Positions 11,060-22,035 of a stretch of DNA of 64,000 nucleotides are shown here, piece by piece; position 1 is the stretch's first letter, and the number at the start of each line of letters is the position of its first letter. The stretch comes from Agrypnia vestita (Eukaryota; Arthropoda; Insecta; Trichoptera; Phryganeidae). Both the position numbers and the translations under genes were made by a program. A model generated the notes under the pieces. It saw only the letters and a list, made by a program, of their open reading frames with translations, did no database searches and was not told the DNA's origin. The stretch covers positions 40,187 to 104,186 of the forward strand of contig JADDOH010008089.1 in assembly GCA_016648135.1 (NCBI GenBank). The letters run 5' to 3'.

Positions 11060-11543
11060 TCTGTGTATGATTTTCTGGGATATTCTGCCGTGTATATGTG
11101 ACTTTTCTGGCCGACGTTTGCCAAAGCGCTCAAGAAACGCAAGATTAAGACAGTGTTCGGCACAATCAACAAGGTTAAGGACCTCTTCAGACCAGCGAAG
11201 GATCGGGATCCCCTTGAGACCGACGGTGTTTACAGGCTCGACTGTCAAAATTGCGACAAAGTGTATGTGGGACAAACACTACGCACGATTTCAAAGAGGG
11301 TTGACGAGCATAAAAGAGCATGCAATCCAGTACTTAACCCAACACAAACTTGGACACACCCCGACTTCGTTACGGTATTGCAAGGCAAAATACTTAACCT
11401 ACACTTCAACACACCCATCACATCAGCCCTGATGATGGACCCTGTAGAAACGTCGGCCAGAGAGGTCACATATACACGGCAGAATATCCCAGAAAACCAT
11501 ACACGGAAGAATCTGAACGGCCGTGAAAACCTAAGAACATTTT
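11060..11543 (+). mobile_element. Penelope-like retroelement insertion with GIY-YIG domain
   Basis: 484 bp bounded by a perfect 15-bp direct repeat (tatagtaaaatgact, 11045-11059 and 11544-11558). Inside, 11062-11116 and 11447-11503 are near-identical inverted copies, flanking the endonuclease fragment. Penelope-like elements are known for long target duplications and inverted terminal fragments. A shorter family member is at 46433-46625. Confidence 0.85.
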
Positions 11544-11548
11544 TATAG
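11117..11548 (+). pseudogene. GIY-YIG endonuclease domain of Penelope-like ORF, truncated
   Basis: Translates KTVFGTINKVKDLFRPAKDR, then DGVYRLDCQNCDKVYVGQTL and RTISKRVDEHKRA. The GVY...YVGQT pair and the following R/EH residues are the GIY-YIG nuclease signature in the Penelope context (RP-x-KD linker, Cys-x-x-Cys, QT-x-R). After HKRAC the similarity fades, pointing to a frameshift or deletion. The reverse transcriptase is absent. Stop at 11546-11548, just inside the target duplication. Confidence 0.8.
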
Positions 11549-11558
11549 TAAAATGACT

Positions 11559-12102
11559 CAAGATAATTATAACCGTACACGAAGGCAACCAACAACAATT
11601 TACTTAGTACGTTCCTGTCAACAGATTTAATATAGTGAATTATTGATCAAATCATATTTCTACACGATGATCGTGAATACTTTTTACAAATATTTATTAG
11701 GCAATGATATAAGTGTGAAGCAACGAAATCATGGATACCATTGTATACAACAAATAATCGTGAGAGTGTATATAAATAATGTTTGATTACTTTAATAGGC
11801 ACTTGGACACAAAGTAGGTGTCGACATGCGTATAAATATGTAAAAATATCACAGTAAATATTTTCATATTTACCTTTAGGCATCGATGAAAGAATAATAA
11901 TTGGGTAACAAGTTAATACTTTAAAAATTAACGTGAGTAATGGCTCGTGTCCACGGAATGAGTCACGGTGAGATAAATCTCGGTATCGTGTACACGTGTT
12001 GAGATTTTGATCTGAAGATGAGTTCAGACATCAGTTTGAGATTGGTAGAGACAAAATCTCACACCCATCTCCGCTCTAGTAGCGAGAATTAAGGTTGAAA
12101 CA
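11559..12102. other. Unassigned
   Basis: AT-rich to 11940. 11945-12080 has repeated GAGAT(T) motifs (gagataaatctc, tgagattttga, tgagattgg) that suggest a decayed palindromic element. Confidence 0.4.
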
Positions 12103-12723
12103 TACTACTAAAACGCGACGCGACGTGACGTGTCGAGACTTGATGCGAATCGTGCACATATACAACACGCCACGTGATGATACAACACGGTTTTCATAGT
12201 GTCGTGGAAGGACGGAAGTGTATTGATGTGGCCATGGATTTACTCTTTAAAGACGAGCTGAATGAAGATTTTGAAGAAGATTTATAGCAGTTTTCAGGGA
12301 TATATCTTATACAGAAACAGTTGAATAAAAAAATTTCTTTCCAAGCATTATTTCTAATGATCACGGTATTGGCCTGAACTCATATCATATAACACTGAGT
12401 ACCGTTTTACAAATTGTATTAACTGCTCATCTGGCATTTAAACAAAAACTAACAAAAAAATATCTGTAAACCAATAATGTTCTTGAAAGACTGTCGCGTG
12501 GTGTCGGGTGTTAACAGGAAACATACTGCGTGTGATGTGTCGCGTGGCGTGTGTGCCCTTCTCCTGGCAACACGCCGATCTGGATCGACTGGATGTTATC
12601 GCGTGGGGTTGCGTTTCATCACGTGGCGTGTCGTCTATTTGTATCTAACCACATTAAATGTATGAGATTGATAAGTACTGACATGCGTGGCGTGGCGTGG
12701 CGTCGTGTCGCGTTTTAGTAGTA
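12103..12723. mobile_element. DNA transposon relic with TIRs and CGTGGCGTG repeats
   Basis: Ends TACTACTAAAACGCGACG and its inverse CGTGTCGCGTTTTAGTAGTA. Subterminal arrays of gcgtggcgtg. A short peptide MDLLFKDELNEDFEEDL at 12234 is a candidate coding remnant. The family is uncertain; no exact target duplication found. Confidence 0.7.
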
Positions 12724-13109
12724 TGTAGTAGTATACCTTTAAAATGTGTATACAAAACATCACCTATAAATCTTTATTTTAACAAGTTATGACAAAACAA
12801 ATGCAGAATTGCAGAAAATTTATTCTGTTTTTATTGTTTTGATAGTTGTGAACATTTACCCACCTATGGAACGGAAATAAGCGTTTAGGGATTGAAACAT
12901 TTCGATTCTCGACATTTCGCTGGAGGCATATCACGGTGTCTTCAGCAGTGTGCCCTATCGCCGCGAGGGTTAAGGACGCGTGTGTTAACACCAAACTGCT
13001 TGTTTTTATATCTATGTACTTTTAAAGATTTATTCTTATATGGTCACCAAATACAGATACTTATATAGAAATAAGATAAGGAATCTAGGCTGCTAGAATG
13101 AGTAACCTT
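12724..13109. other. Unassigned, with hammerhead-like motif
   Basis: On the minus strand 12890-12965 contains CTGAAGA ... CAGCGAAATGTCG, resembling the CTGAnGA/GAAA boxes of Penelope-associated hammerhead relics. Nothing else recognised. Confidence 0.35.
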
Positions 13110-13390
13110 AGGGAGTAGCACAATAGGACAGAGCGAGAAGTACAGAAAGAAGAGAGTCTACTAGTTCCACACTTTTAAATGTGACTCGGACACGTCTTGC
13201 AAATGGCAGAGGAGCGGCTAACGAGGCGTATATGCAACTCCGGGTTGGAAGGTGACCTGTAGGTCGTCCATGAAGACAGATTGGGCATCGATTGGTGAAC
13301 AGGGGAAGATGAAAGCGTCTTCTTGTCGGTACGCTGAGCCCCAACCCTACGCTGAATAAAGGGACGAAGATGATGATGAAAACGATTGTA
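13110..13390 (+). pseudogene. LINE 3' end relic
   Basis: Ends GGGACGAAGATGATGATGAA, the same type of 3' tail as the minus-strand LINE at 34960-35370. Reading frames are broken. Confidence 0.5.
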
Positions 13391-14271
13391 TCAACAGAAT
13401 TAAATATTTTGTCCTTTAGGTAGTGCTCGAATAGTGTTGAGTGTTGAGCTCGCAGAAGGTTTGATGATTGGTGCAGGTGATTCTTCAGGCATCGAGTATC
13501 CAACGAGATTATCGAAGCAACCTTCGTCCTTTAACAGTATATATATATATATATATATATATAGCTATATCTTTGTTCAAATTTTCAACAATCAATGCGC
13601 TTCTGTTTCTTCAACAGTTTCAAAGATGATGATGATGATGACAAAAAGATTATCGATGGTAAATAGACAAAATAAATGTGTACACAAAACAAATGTGTAC
13701 AAATAGACAAAATATTGATGGTAAATAGACAAAATAAATGGACTACAAAAATCTCTAAAGAATCGCCAACCGCGATCCGAAAAATTCTGAATGGAGTACT
13801 CGTGAATACATGTATAATTATTGACAAAACTAATTGTTCCACCTAACTTTCCCATTTCATCAGTTCTTTAATGACCGGTGGAGTTCTTGACGAAAATTGA
13901 AATATAATTCACGTCATTAGGCGAGTTCACTCGATTTTACACCGAGTCTTTTGTTCTATTATTTCACTTCCCACAGCTAGACTCGTACCCAAATTGATAG
14001 ATCTAATTTCAGAGGCTGCACAGCACGGTTCCGGAAACGAAGTAAAAGAGAATTTAAAATCGTGTACCTACATGTATTATAATATATTATATTCTTCTTC
14101 TACTTCGTTTGCTCTCAATAGACCAGCCGTTGGCATTTGTTATTTATGCTGATGAATTGCAGCGAAAATTTTTTTGACCCCATTCGAATCAATCCTTCAA
14201 CATGAAATAGTTTAATCACAATTATTCTCACCAAAAATGCCCAAAAAACAAAAAACCCACTTATTGTAAAT
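13391..14271. other. Unassigned except simple repeats
   Basis: No protein or transposon terminus recognised. Confidence 0.5.
13537..13562. repeat. (TA)n microsatellite
   Basis: About 12 TA units. A (GAT)n run at 13626-13642 and a local duplication of ggtaaatagacaaaataaatg at 13659-13740 follow. Confidence 0.9.
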
Positions 14272-14279
14272 GTCCACAG

Positions 14280-15314
14280 TAGGGAATGCAATCCCGATCC
14301 CCCGAGATCTCGAGGCATTTTACGAGATCAATCTCGAACCGAAAAATCGGACGAAATTACTTTTTTTTGTTTTTCTTATTTTTTTAAATATTTTTTTTTT
14401 ATTTTTTATAGACACTAATAGGATAATAGGTACATGATACTCATATATTAAACATTATATTGAAGACTATGCCCATTATCCCAATTACAAGTGTCTTCGG
14501 CACGCTCTAGTAACATGTATTTTTGCAGTTAATTATATTTTACATGTACATTTATGTATATTATATATTTTGTGTTTGAGTGTAGTGCGATTAGTACTTA
14601 ATGAATGATTGATTTAATGGATCTATAGGTTCATGTCATCGTTTAGAAAATGGATGTTGTGTATGAGTGAGTTTTTGAACGAAGATAAGGTGTCTGCAAG
14701 AATATCAACATCAATGTTAGGGTCAGCTCAATACAAATTATATGTGCGACACAACCTTGTAATGGGAGAAAAGTAACCGACATTATTAGCGTGCTGACTT
14801 ATTCTGAAGAACTCCGGGTTTCTTATACGGGGTTTAACATGCAAATTTATGTCAGATAGAGAGAGAGAATCAATAGCTCCGCTAAGAATCTTATGTAGCA
14901 TTATCGGGATTGATCAGCATTTTTTAAGTTTTGTATGTATAATTGTATATGTCTATAGAGCTTTTAGTAAGTACTTAAAACTTATGTTCATGTCACATTC
15001 AAATAATGAAAATGGCTTTGAATAATATTTGCTGTATTTTATCAACCTAACATAGTAATAAAAACTACTACTAACTCTACTTCATTGACTGATTAATGCT
15101 TGGAAAAACGCCTACAAAAACTTTAATGCAATGATTAATAATGAAAATTTTATTAATATTGCTGATATAAAAATGCAAGACATTGTCGTTGATTGCTATT
15201 CAGCTCTATAAACAAAAAAAACACACAAAAGTATTCGGGATCCCGATCCGTGGGGACCCCGCGGGATTGGAAATTCTAATCTCGAGGGATCCCGACTCGG
15301 GATTACGTTCCCTA
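14280..15314. mobile_element. hAT non-autonomous element with perfect 8-bp target duplication
   Basis: Termini TAGGGAATGCAATCCCGATC and GACTCGGGATTACGTTCCCTA (inverse). GTCCACAG at 14272-14279 and 15315-15322. About 1035 bp, AT-rich interior with no transposase recognised. Confidence 0.92.
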
Positions 15315-15322
15315 GTCCACAG

Positions 15323-15950
15323 CACAATTTTCTAAGGTAATTGCACTTATTCAAATTCCAACAATATCCCAAAAAAAGCTCACATTAATTATTTTTAAAC
15401 CAAAAGCTCACTCGTAACAATCCCGCATTATAATTTTTCCCATAATAATCCAACACTAATATTCTTTAAATTGGCAAACAGCCTCATTAAGAAATCCTAC
15501 AGTAATATCTTCACAGAAAAAAGCCCACATCGTAATCACGCATATATAATCCCGCAAAAAATAGTTCACATTAATTAATTTGCGACCCACAAATATGTGG
15601 ATATTTCACGCTATAGCAAGGCGGCATTTAAGGGATTTTCCAAACAGATAAGAATGATGGAAAAAACTTCATTTTCTCTATGTAGGAAAATTTTCAAAAA
15701 TGTCAAGACCCAATAGGGATGGCAAAACCAATAGAGTTGATGATGACCACCACATTTTAACACTGGGAAGTAATAGGAAAGTGGCATCAAATGTTTTATT
15801 TCTTCTCATGATCATTCTTAAGATGGATGATAATCGTGTTACTTTTATGGTAGATTTCTATAAAAGTACAACCTATTACAGTTTCACCTTCCATTAAATC
15901 TCAAGCCCTTCGTCAAAATGTCCAGTGCTGAAAACGCCTATTGGCGTTCT
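15323..15950. other. Unassigned AT-rich
   Basis: A 65-codon open frame at 15700-15897 matches nothing recognised. Confidence 0.45.
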
Positions 15951-16141
15951 ATAGGTATACCTCTTTCCATTTAAGAAAGACAATCGAATCAGTATATGTA
16001 AAACGTGCGTACGAGACACATTGTTTCTTTGTATTGGCGTTTATACCCGTAAACGACAACACAACTAAATAATGTGCGTCGTACGCATGACTTACACATA
16101 CAAATTCGATAACCTTTCATAAATGGAAAGAGGTCTATCAT
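15951..16141. mobile_element. Foldback MITE (~190 bp)
   Basis: The left arm starting ATAGGTATACCTCTTTCCAT pairs over about 65 bp with the right arm ending ATGGAAAGAGGTCTAT, with an internal GTGCGTACGA/TCGTACGCAT pair. Confidence 0.75.
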
Positions 16142-17101
16142 AAGGATTAGTACTAGACAATACTTGTACGCCGTATAGGTAGTTTTTTCATTTTTGTTCG
16201 TCTTTTTGCATTCGTTTCGTTTGTGAACGTTTCGTTTTTAACTTTGTTCTGAAAATATCTTTTATGTTGTTTTTTGTACTTGATTGTTTTCGTTTTTTAT
16301 CTCTTATGTTTATAAAGTGAATAATTTTTTGTAATAGTGTAACTTTCAATTGTTAAAATGAACCTACAGCCAAACGTCTTTTTAGACGTTTTGTGGGACT
16401 ATATATTATAAAATGTAAAGAAAATAAATACAAAAAAAGGAAGAAAAAAAACATAGAGTTCGTATACACTAAAATTTTAGCAATTTTTTAAAAAACTTAA
16501 TGAAAATGGGATATAAAGGATATTAAGAATACGAATAAATGTTGTTATTTTTATCACATTTCGATCAAACTTTTCTGAAAAATTGACATTGTACGTAGTT
16601 CATGAGCCAACCTGATACGCCTGGCAGAAAATGACAGCGCTTTAAAAATTTAAGACTCCTCGTAACTCCATGAATATTGGTCCTAGAGAAGTGAGCAAAA
16701 AATACACGAAATGCACCTGAATTTGTGGACAAGACGTGTTACAATTCTGGCGTGTACGTTGACGATAAAAACGTCAAGCCACAGGTGCAGAATGCAAGTT
16801 AGATTGAACATATCTGCATAATAACCAGATCCCACAATTTTATCACGATCTTTCGCAAGGCTGAGTTCTTCCCATACAAATTCGTGAATTAAATTGGTAT
16901 CAGCACCTTTCTCAGGGCATTGTCGTATTATCGCAATGGTTTATATAATACACATTTAACCTGTAGAAAGTTGGGTCTGCCGTCTGTCGGCCGTTTTAAG
17001 CGGAGACCTCTCTCATCACCAGGCTATTCTTAGGCCCGAATTCAGAGTCGATGCTTAGATGATAATAATTATTTATTGATTTTTTTGTTTTTTTGTTTTC
17101 A
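16142..17101. other. Unassigned
   Basis: AT-rich. The segment 16590-16960 is GC-richer and could be decayed coding DNA, but no motif was recognised. Confidence 0.4.
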
Positions 17102-17116
17102 CATTTATAGCTGACT

Positions 17117-17603
17117 GTGAATGGTACCCACCGCTTACCCAGGACCGTTTTATGAGCAAAAGCTCCCATATCGGTCCTTCTCATTCGTCTCCAGGTTGAC
17201 ATTTTTTTTAGCTACAATGCAAGACCGTGCTGCCCCGCACGGGTCGTATAAACCGGTGCGAGGCGGCACGGCCGCAAAAACAAAACCATTCACAGACCGA
17301 CACCATTAGATACGTCTTTATTGCATAAAAAAATACATAAATAAATTCAAGAACAAAGAAAATGTAAAATAACAAAATAAGAAAAATAATAATACAAAAT
17401 AATACGAAATAATACAAAATAATACAAAAATAATACAAGAACAAAGAAAAGGTAATAACAAAAGAAGAAAATAATACATAGTAGACGAATTTCGCGGTGG
17501 CGGCAGTGGATGGGTAAGGTCAAACAGACACCCCCTTAACAGGGAAAGAGACGATATAAAAAAAAAAATACATTTGGATATCCGGGTAGGGAAGCACAGG
17601 ACC
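17117..17603 (-). mobile_element. Retroposon family S1 with 15-bp target duplication
   Basis: Flanked by CATTTATAGCTGACT at 17102-17116 and 17604-17618. Its 3' terminus (minus strand) is GGTGGGTACCATTCAC, without a poly(A) tail, like the 26963-27142 copy. The interior includes a GC-rich segment (17220-17280) and an A-rich region (17320-17480). Confidence 0.75.
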
Positions 17604-17618
17604 CATTTATAGCTGACT

Positions 17619-18137
17619 ACAATTTATGGACAAAGAATAGGAATGAGCTGGGCTGCTTTTGGCAAACTTAAACATATCTTTGAGAACAAAGAGATCCCAA
17701 TTAGCCTAAAAAGAAAAGCCTTTGAATCATGCATACTGCCAGTGATGACGTGTGGTTTGGAGACTATGGCCCTTACAAAGAAAAGTGTAGAAAAGCTCAA
17801 ATGCACGCAACGATCCATGGAGAGCCATGCTTGGAGTAAGCTTAAGAGATAGAATTAGAAACGACGAAATTAGGCGCAGTGGATATCATGGATCGTGTTG
17901 CGAAGCTAAAATGGCAATGGGCAGGACACGTTGCAAGACAGAATACTACAAGATGGCCTCCCAGAGTTCTGAAATGGAGAAAGGGGCATCGGAAGACCTC
18001 AAAAGAGATGGGCCGATGATATTGTCGCTGTGGGGAGAAAGAAATGGCTACAATTAGCCGACGACAGGGAAGAATGAAAAAATAAGCAAGAGGCCTATAT
18101 CCAGCAGTGGAAAGACGAAGGCTGATGAAGAAGAAGA
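17619..18137 (+). pseudogene. LINE ORF2 C-terminal relic (RTE-like)
   Basis: Frame 1 has MSWAAFGKLKHIFENKEIPI, LKRKAFESCILPVMTCG and LETMALTKKSVEKLK. A frameshift near 17825 moves to MLGVSLRDRIRNDEIRR. These are the conserved end of RTE-type ORF2 (WAAFGKL / LPVMTYG-ETW / MLGV-LRDR). The 3' end has CCAGCAGTGGAAAGACGAAG then a (GAA)n tail at 18120-18140. Another 3' end of this family is at 59773-59890 (minus). Confidence 0.85.
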
Positions 18138-18221
18138 AGAAGACATTTTATGGTGTTTACAAAAATATATGACCATGTATCATTGTTACTGAGGCTTTTG
18201 ACAGCAAAGTAAATACTATGT

Positions 18222-18970
18222 TTGAATATTTTGAGTATGTTCAAATTTATCAGAACAGTACTGGATTTTTGTCACAGGGACATCATTAATCAACCAATGT
18301 ATATTATTGATATATCACAGAGACGAAACTGCATTTTTATGGGAAAGTAGGTATAGAAGTATTTGGTTGTACATAGGGCTTACGACCTATCGTACGAATG
18401 GCTTAAGTGATCACTTTACTCAATGTAACGTTCGCCATTTCCACCCATGATAGAATATATCATGTCTACTAATTTTTAAAAAATTGCATATATATTTAAA
18501 TTATGCGCCACGTTTTAAATATGAGTTTAATAAAATTTGAAATAATATTTCTAGCGTATCCTAGTTTAATGCTAGTAATTCGGATGAATTTCATTGCACA
18601 GATAAAGTATATTGCTACAAATTCCAAAATCAACTTTAGATGTCTCATTAGCGACATCTGTGGTCATTTAAGGGGAATGAAAAAGCTTTGGTGCCGGCCG
18701 CGTGGATGATGGTTACAACTCATATGTGAAACGTGGCGCATTATTTAAATATATATACAACTTCCAAAAATTAGTAGACATGGTATATTCTATCACGGGT
18801 GGAAATGGCGAACGTTACATTATGTAAAGTGATCACTTAAGCCAGCCGTACGATAGGCCGTAAGCCCTATGTACACCTAAAGACTTATTTACCTACTTTT
18901 CCATAAAAATGTAGTTTCGTCACTCTGAGATGTTTATAATATACCTATAATATACATTGATTGATGGACT
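18222..18970. mobile_element. Foldback element F, complete
   Basis: Inverted arms of about 260-290 bp (about 18222-18510 and 18725-18970) surround a roughly 200-bp centre. Arms share CACAGAGACGAAACTG, CATAGGGCTTACG, TTAAGTGATCACTTTA, CGTTCGCCATTTCCACCC and AATATATCATGTCTACTAA. No transposase seen. Confidence 0.85.
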
Positions 18971-19494
18971 ATGTTTGATGCCCTGCCTGCTACACTAGTT
19001 TTTTACTGTGTTATAGCAGACAGTGCTCTTCCAGTATGTACAGTGTACGTGCAAGAATATTTATATAAAGCAGTTATTATATGAATTAGTGCTAATAAAA
19101 AATAAATAAAAATTAATCGTTAACAAATTTAGTAATAGTGTTAATTCTATACTATAGATATTAACAAAATAATGGTTTGTATTAAAGGGAATGGAATTCG
19201 ATAAATGTTACTGTAATGATAGTCCAACGTTTTACAAAAAATAAATCAAAAATATCGAAAAAAAATGCAAACTTTAATGTCGCATTTCTCCATAACTATT
19301 GATATTAGGTCATGGTTGCTTGAACATTTTCTACTCATAATCAAGGCAGGAATATATTCCAGCGAGATTATTAATGTTTTCCAAATAACCCTGTATATAA
19401 TGACATTCATAACAATATAACATCACAGATACTCGTAGTTATTGTAAAACTGAGTGTGAAATAGTGTTACATATTTTATTGATAGGACAGGGAT
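18971..19494. other. Unassigned AT-rich
   Basis: Nothing recognised. Confidence 0.5.
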
Positions 19495-19860
19495 TGAGTT
19501 TAATTTTTACTCCCTTTATATCAACTCGTGGCGTCTGCTTGTCTTCTTGTCTGACGAAAAATTTTTGGATCCATTTTAAACCCCTTTCTCGTGATCCAAT
19601 CGAGCTGAAATTTTGCAAGCATACTCGTGGCGACGATCAAGAAGATATATAAAATTTTAGTTTAAAAAAAATTAATACATTTTTGGGATTTTTCAAATTT
19701 TGAATGGTTTTTTCATACAACTTATTAAGTTGTATGAAAATATTTCAACGCGTCTGGTAGACGCGAAACTTGATTATAGTACAATTTTGGATTTTTGGAA
19801 ATTTTTTATTACTCCCTTTCGTAGCGTCGCCCGACCGAAGCCCAACGCGTAGGTTAAGCG
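19495..19860 (+). repeat. Interspersed repeat R, copy 2
   Basis: Same CTCGTGGCGTCTGCTTG...GTGATCCAATCGAGCTGAAA stretch as copies 1 and 3. An internal short palindrome (catacaacttattaagttgtatg) lies near 19713. Confidence 0.75.
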
Positions 19861-20304
19861 AGAAAAAAAATGTTTCGACTAGTAAATGAGAAAGTAAATA
19901 GTTTTTATGGGTTACTTTTTTATCCATGTAAATATCATTGTTGTGAGCTTAAGTAGTAATTTATAATGCTTAGTAGTAGTTTGTAAGGTTTAATAGTATT
20001 TCAACCGTAAAAAAGGAAAGAGAAGGATGATTAAATTAATCCTTCTACGACATTGGCACACATACAGCTGATTGTTAATAAGTACGCCGTTAAATTTACC
20101 GCCCTCTTCATCGTTACGAGAGCTTCTTTAATGTCGTTTCAACATAATTGTTGACAAAATACAACCTTGCCTTACGCCTCAAATTCAGCACCTTCTGTCA
20201 ATTGATCGGAGTACTCTTACATTGACCTTTTGACTCCAGCACAAGTTTGCAATGAAAAGATCATTATCATCAATGACTGCTGTATTTAATATTACGTTGC
20301 ATAA

Positions 20305-21075
20305 AGGTACAGATACACATGCTTCTTTACTGGCATGCTAATGAGCATGCCACTAATAAGCATGCCCTAACAACTGTAAACACTTGCTCATTACTGGCAT
20401 GCTTATTAGTGGCATGCTCATAAATAAGCATGCCCAAAGCTAACAATCAAACACACATGCTTATTAGTGGCATGCTCTTGTCATAGAATAGAGACGCTCT
20501 TGCTCAAAATGGAAACTTTGCAAACTGAAATAGAAAATTCAAGTGAACCAATAAATCAAAAAAGTTCCCGAGTTTCCATCCGCACATTTTTGATTTTAGT
20601 TTATATAATTTTTATTGTAAGATTTGAATCATTCATGCCTATTAATAAAGTTTCGTAAACATTATTTCTCACTATATTATTTTTACACAACGGTGACCGA
20701 GTATTCCACAGACATTCGTGATTCCTATAAGTCACGAAAAGTAATGTTTTATCATCTCCCCAACGCGCCATATTTGTTTCATCTGTCGCGGACTGAGAAG
20801 ATCGCATTGATAATACTAGCCGCGAAGCCCGCGAATGACATAAGCATGCTCATAATAAGCAAGTCTGTTCACACATGCTTCAAAGATACCCCTTCTCTAT
20901 GGTGAATGACAGTGGCATGCTTATAAATCAACCGGCGGTTGATTTTTGCCACCTAGTAGCATGCTCATTTCTAGCAATGTGCGTACACACATGCCACTAA
21001 TAAGCAAGGCCTAGAGAAGGTCGATACTGCGCATGCTCACGTGCCACTAAATAAGCATGTGTATCAGACGCCTTA
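20305..21075 (-). mobile_element. Harbinger/MADF unit, copy A
   Basis: Starts AGGTACAGATACACATGC and ends GCATGTGTATCAGACGCC, with dense GCATGC palindromes in both subterminal regions. It carries a MADF-like coding relic. Homology to copy B (30069-31015) continues past the right terminus to about 21300, so the mobilised unit may be larger. Confidence 0.7.
20601..20807 (-). pseudogene. MADF-domain DNA-binding protein relic (Harbinger-associated)
   Basis: Reads WGDDKTLLFVTYRNHECLWN then TRSPLCKNNIVRNNVYETL. The pattern L-x-F-V-x-x-Y-R-x-H-x-C-L-W-N...Y-K-N is the first half of a MADF/Myb-SANT-like domain as carried by PIF/Harbinger elements. The rest of the domain is lost. Copy B at 30317-30511 has the same start and a different frame after GM. 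Confidence 0.65.
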
Positions 21076-21308
21076 TGCACGTGTGAAATGTTCAAGGGAA
21101 GCGATATAAAGTTAACCTATTTCTGAGCTCGATAATGGCGGTCGACTTCCATGTTTGACTGTGAAGAAGATGGTAATCTGGAAAAACTGGTGGCGGCTGG
21201 AAAGGCGGAAGGCAGGTAGGAAGAGAGCCGTCTCCGACTGGATGGGCCGACCAGGTCCTATTGCAACGGCTCTTTGAACTGCGAAAGAGAAAGTGAAAGA
21301 AAAAAACT

Positions 21309-21620
21309 CGTGATTCCTATAAGTCACGAAAAGTAATGTTTTATCATCTCCCCAACGCGCCATATTTGTTTCATCTGTCGCGGACTGAGAAGATCGCATT
21401 GATAATACTAGCCGCGAAACCTGCGAATGACATAAGCATGCTCATAAATAAGCAAGTCTGTTCACACATGCTCCAAAGATACCCCTTCTCTATGGTGAAT
21501 GACAGTGGCATGCTTATAAATCAACCGGTGGTTGATTTTTGAGCATGCCACTAGGTGGCATGCTCATTTCTAGCAATGTGCGTACACACATGCCACTAAT
21601 AAGCATGCCACTGTCAAAGT
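21309..21620 (+). repeat. Partial second copy of 20724-21007 next to the gap
   Basis: GTGATTCCTATAAGTCACGA through GCATGCCACT is repeated almost unchanged from about 585 bp upstream and stops at the N run. Confidence 0.85.
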
Positions 21621-21622
21621 CG

Positions 21623-21642
21623 NNNNNNNNNNNNNNNNNNNN
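21623..21642. other. Assembly gap (20 N)
   Basis: Twenty undefined bases. Sequence on its two sides belongs to different repeat families. Confidence 0.99.
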
Positions 21643-22035
21643 TAAATTTATTACACAATACATAATGTACAGAATGTCCGGTGACCGGTGTCGTATTAAA
21701 TACAGAAATTTGGTCGGGCAGCACTAAAGAAACCATGCAGTAATGGCGGCCGTTCTATCTGTCAAACTGTCAGACGGTAATATCGGTCCATTATTCGCAT
21801 TTTCAGCTTCGCAAAACTTTAATACTTCATTGGCAATTGTTCTTGCACCATCCCGGACTGTTTAGGATGTTTTGGATACAATAATTCAGTGTATATTGGT
21901 AATCAAGATGTCACAGCTCCCGACCAAATACAAAATTGAACTAAATGACAGGGCGAGGGGTTACCGCCGGGTGCGGGCGGGGCGGGTTTCAGTTCCAAAT
22001 TTGCCGCACGCCAAGTTACGTTGGGCAAGCAATGA
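21643..22035 (+). mobile_element. GC-rich MITE family G, copy 1 (left end lost at gap)
   Basis: Matches copies 2 and 3, including GTGTATATTGGTAATCAAGA and a G-rich CGGGTGCGGGCGGGGCGGG segment. Ends CACGCCAAGTTACGTTGGGC. Confidence 0.8.

Noticed and set aside
12477..12665. 62-codon Cys/Arg-rich frame
   Set aside because: It lies in the CGTGGCGTG subterminal repeats of a DNA transposon.
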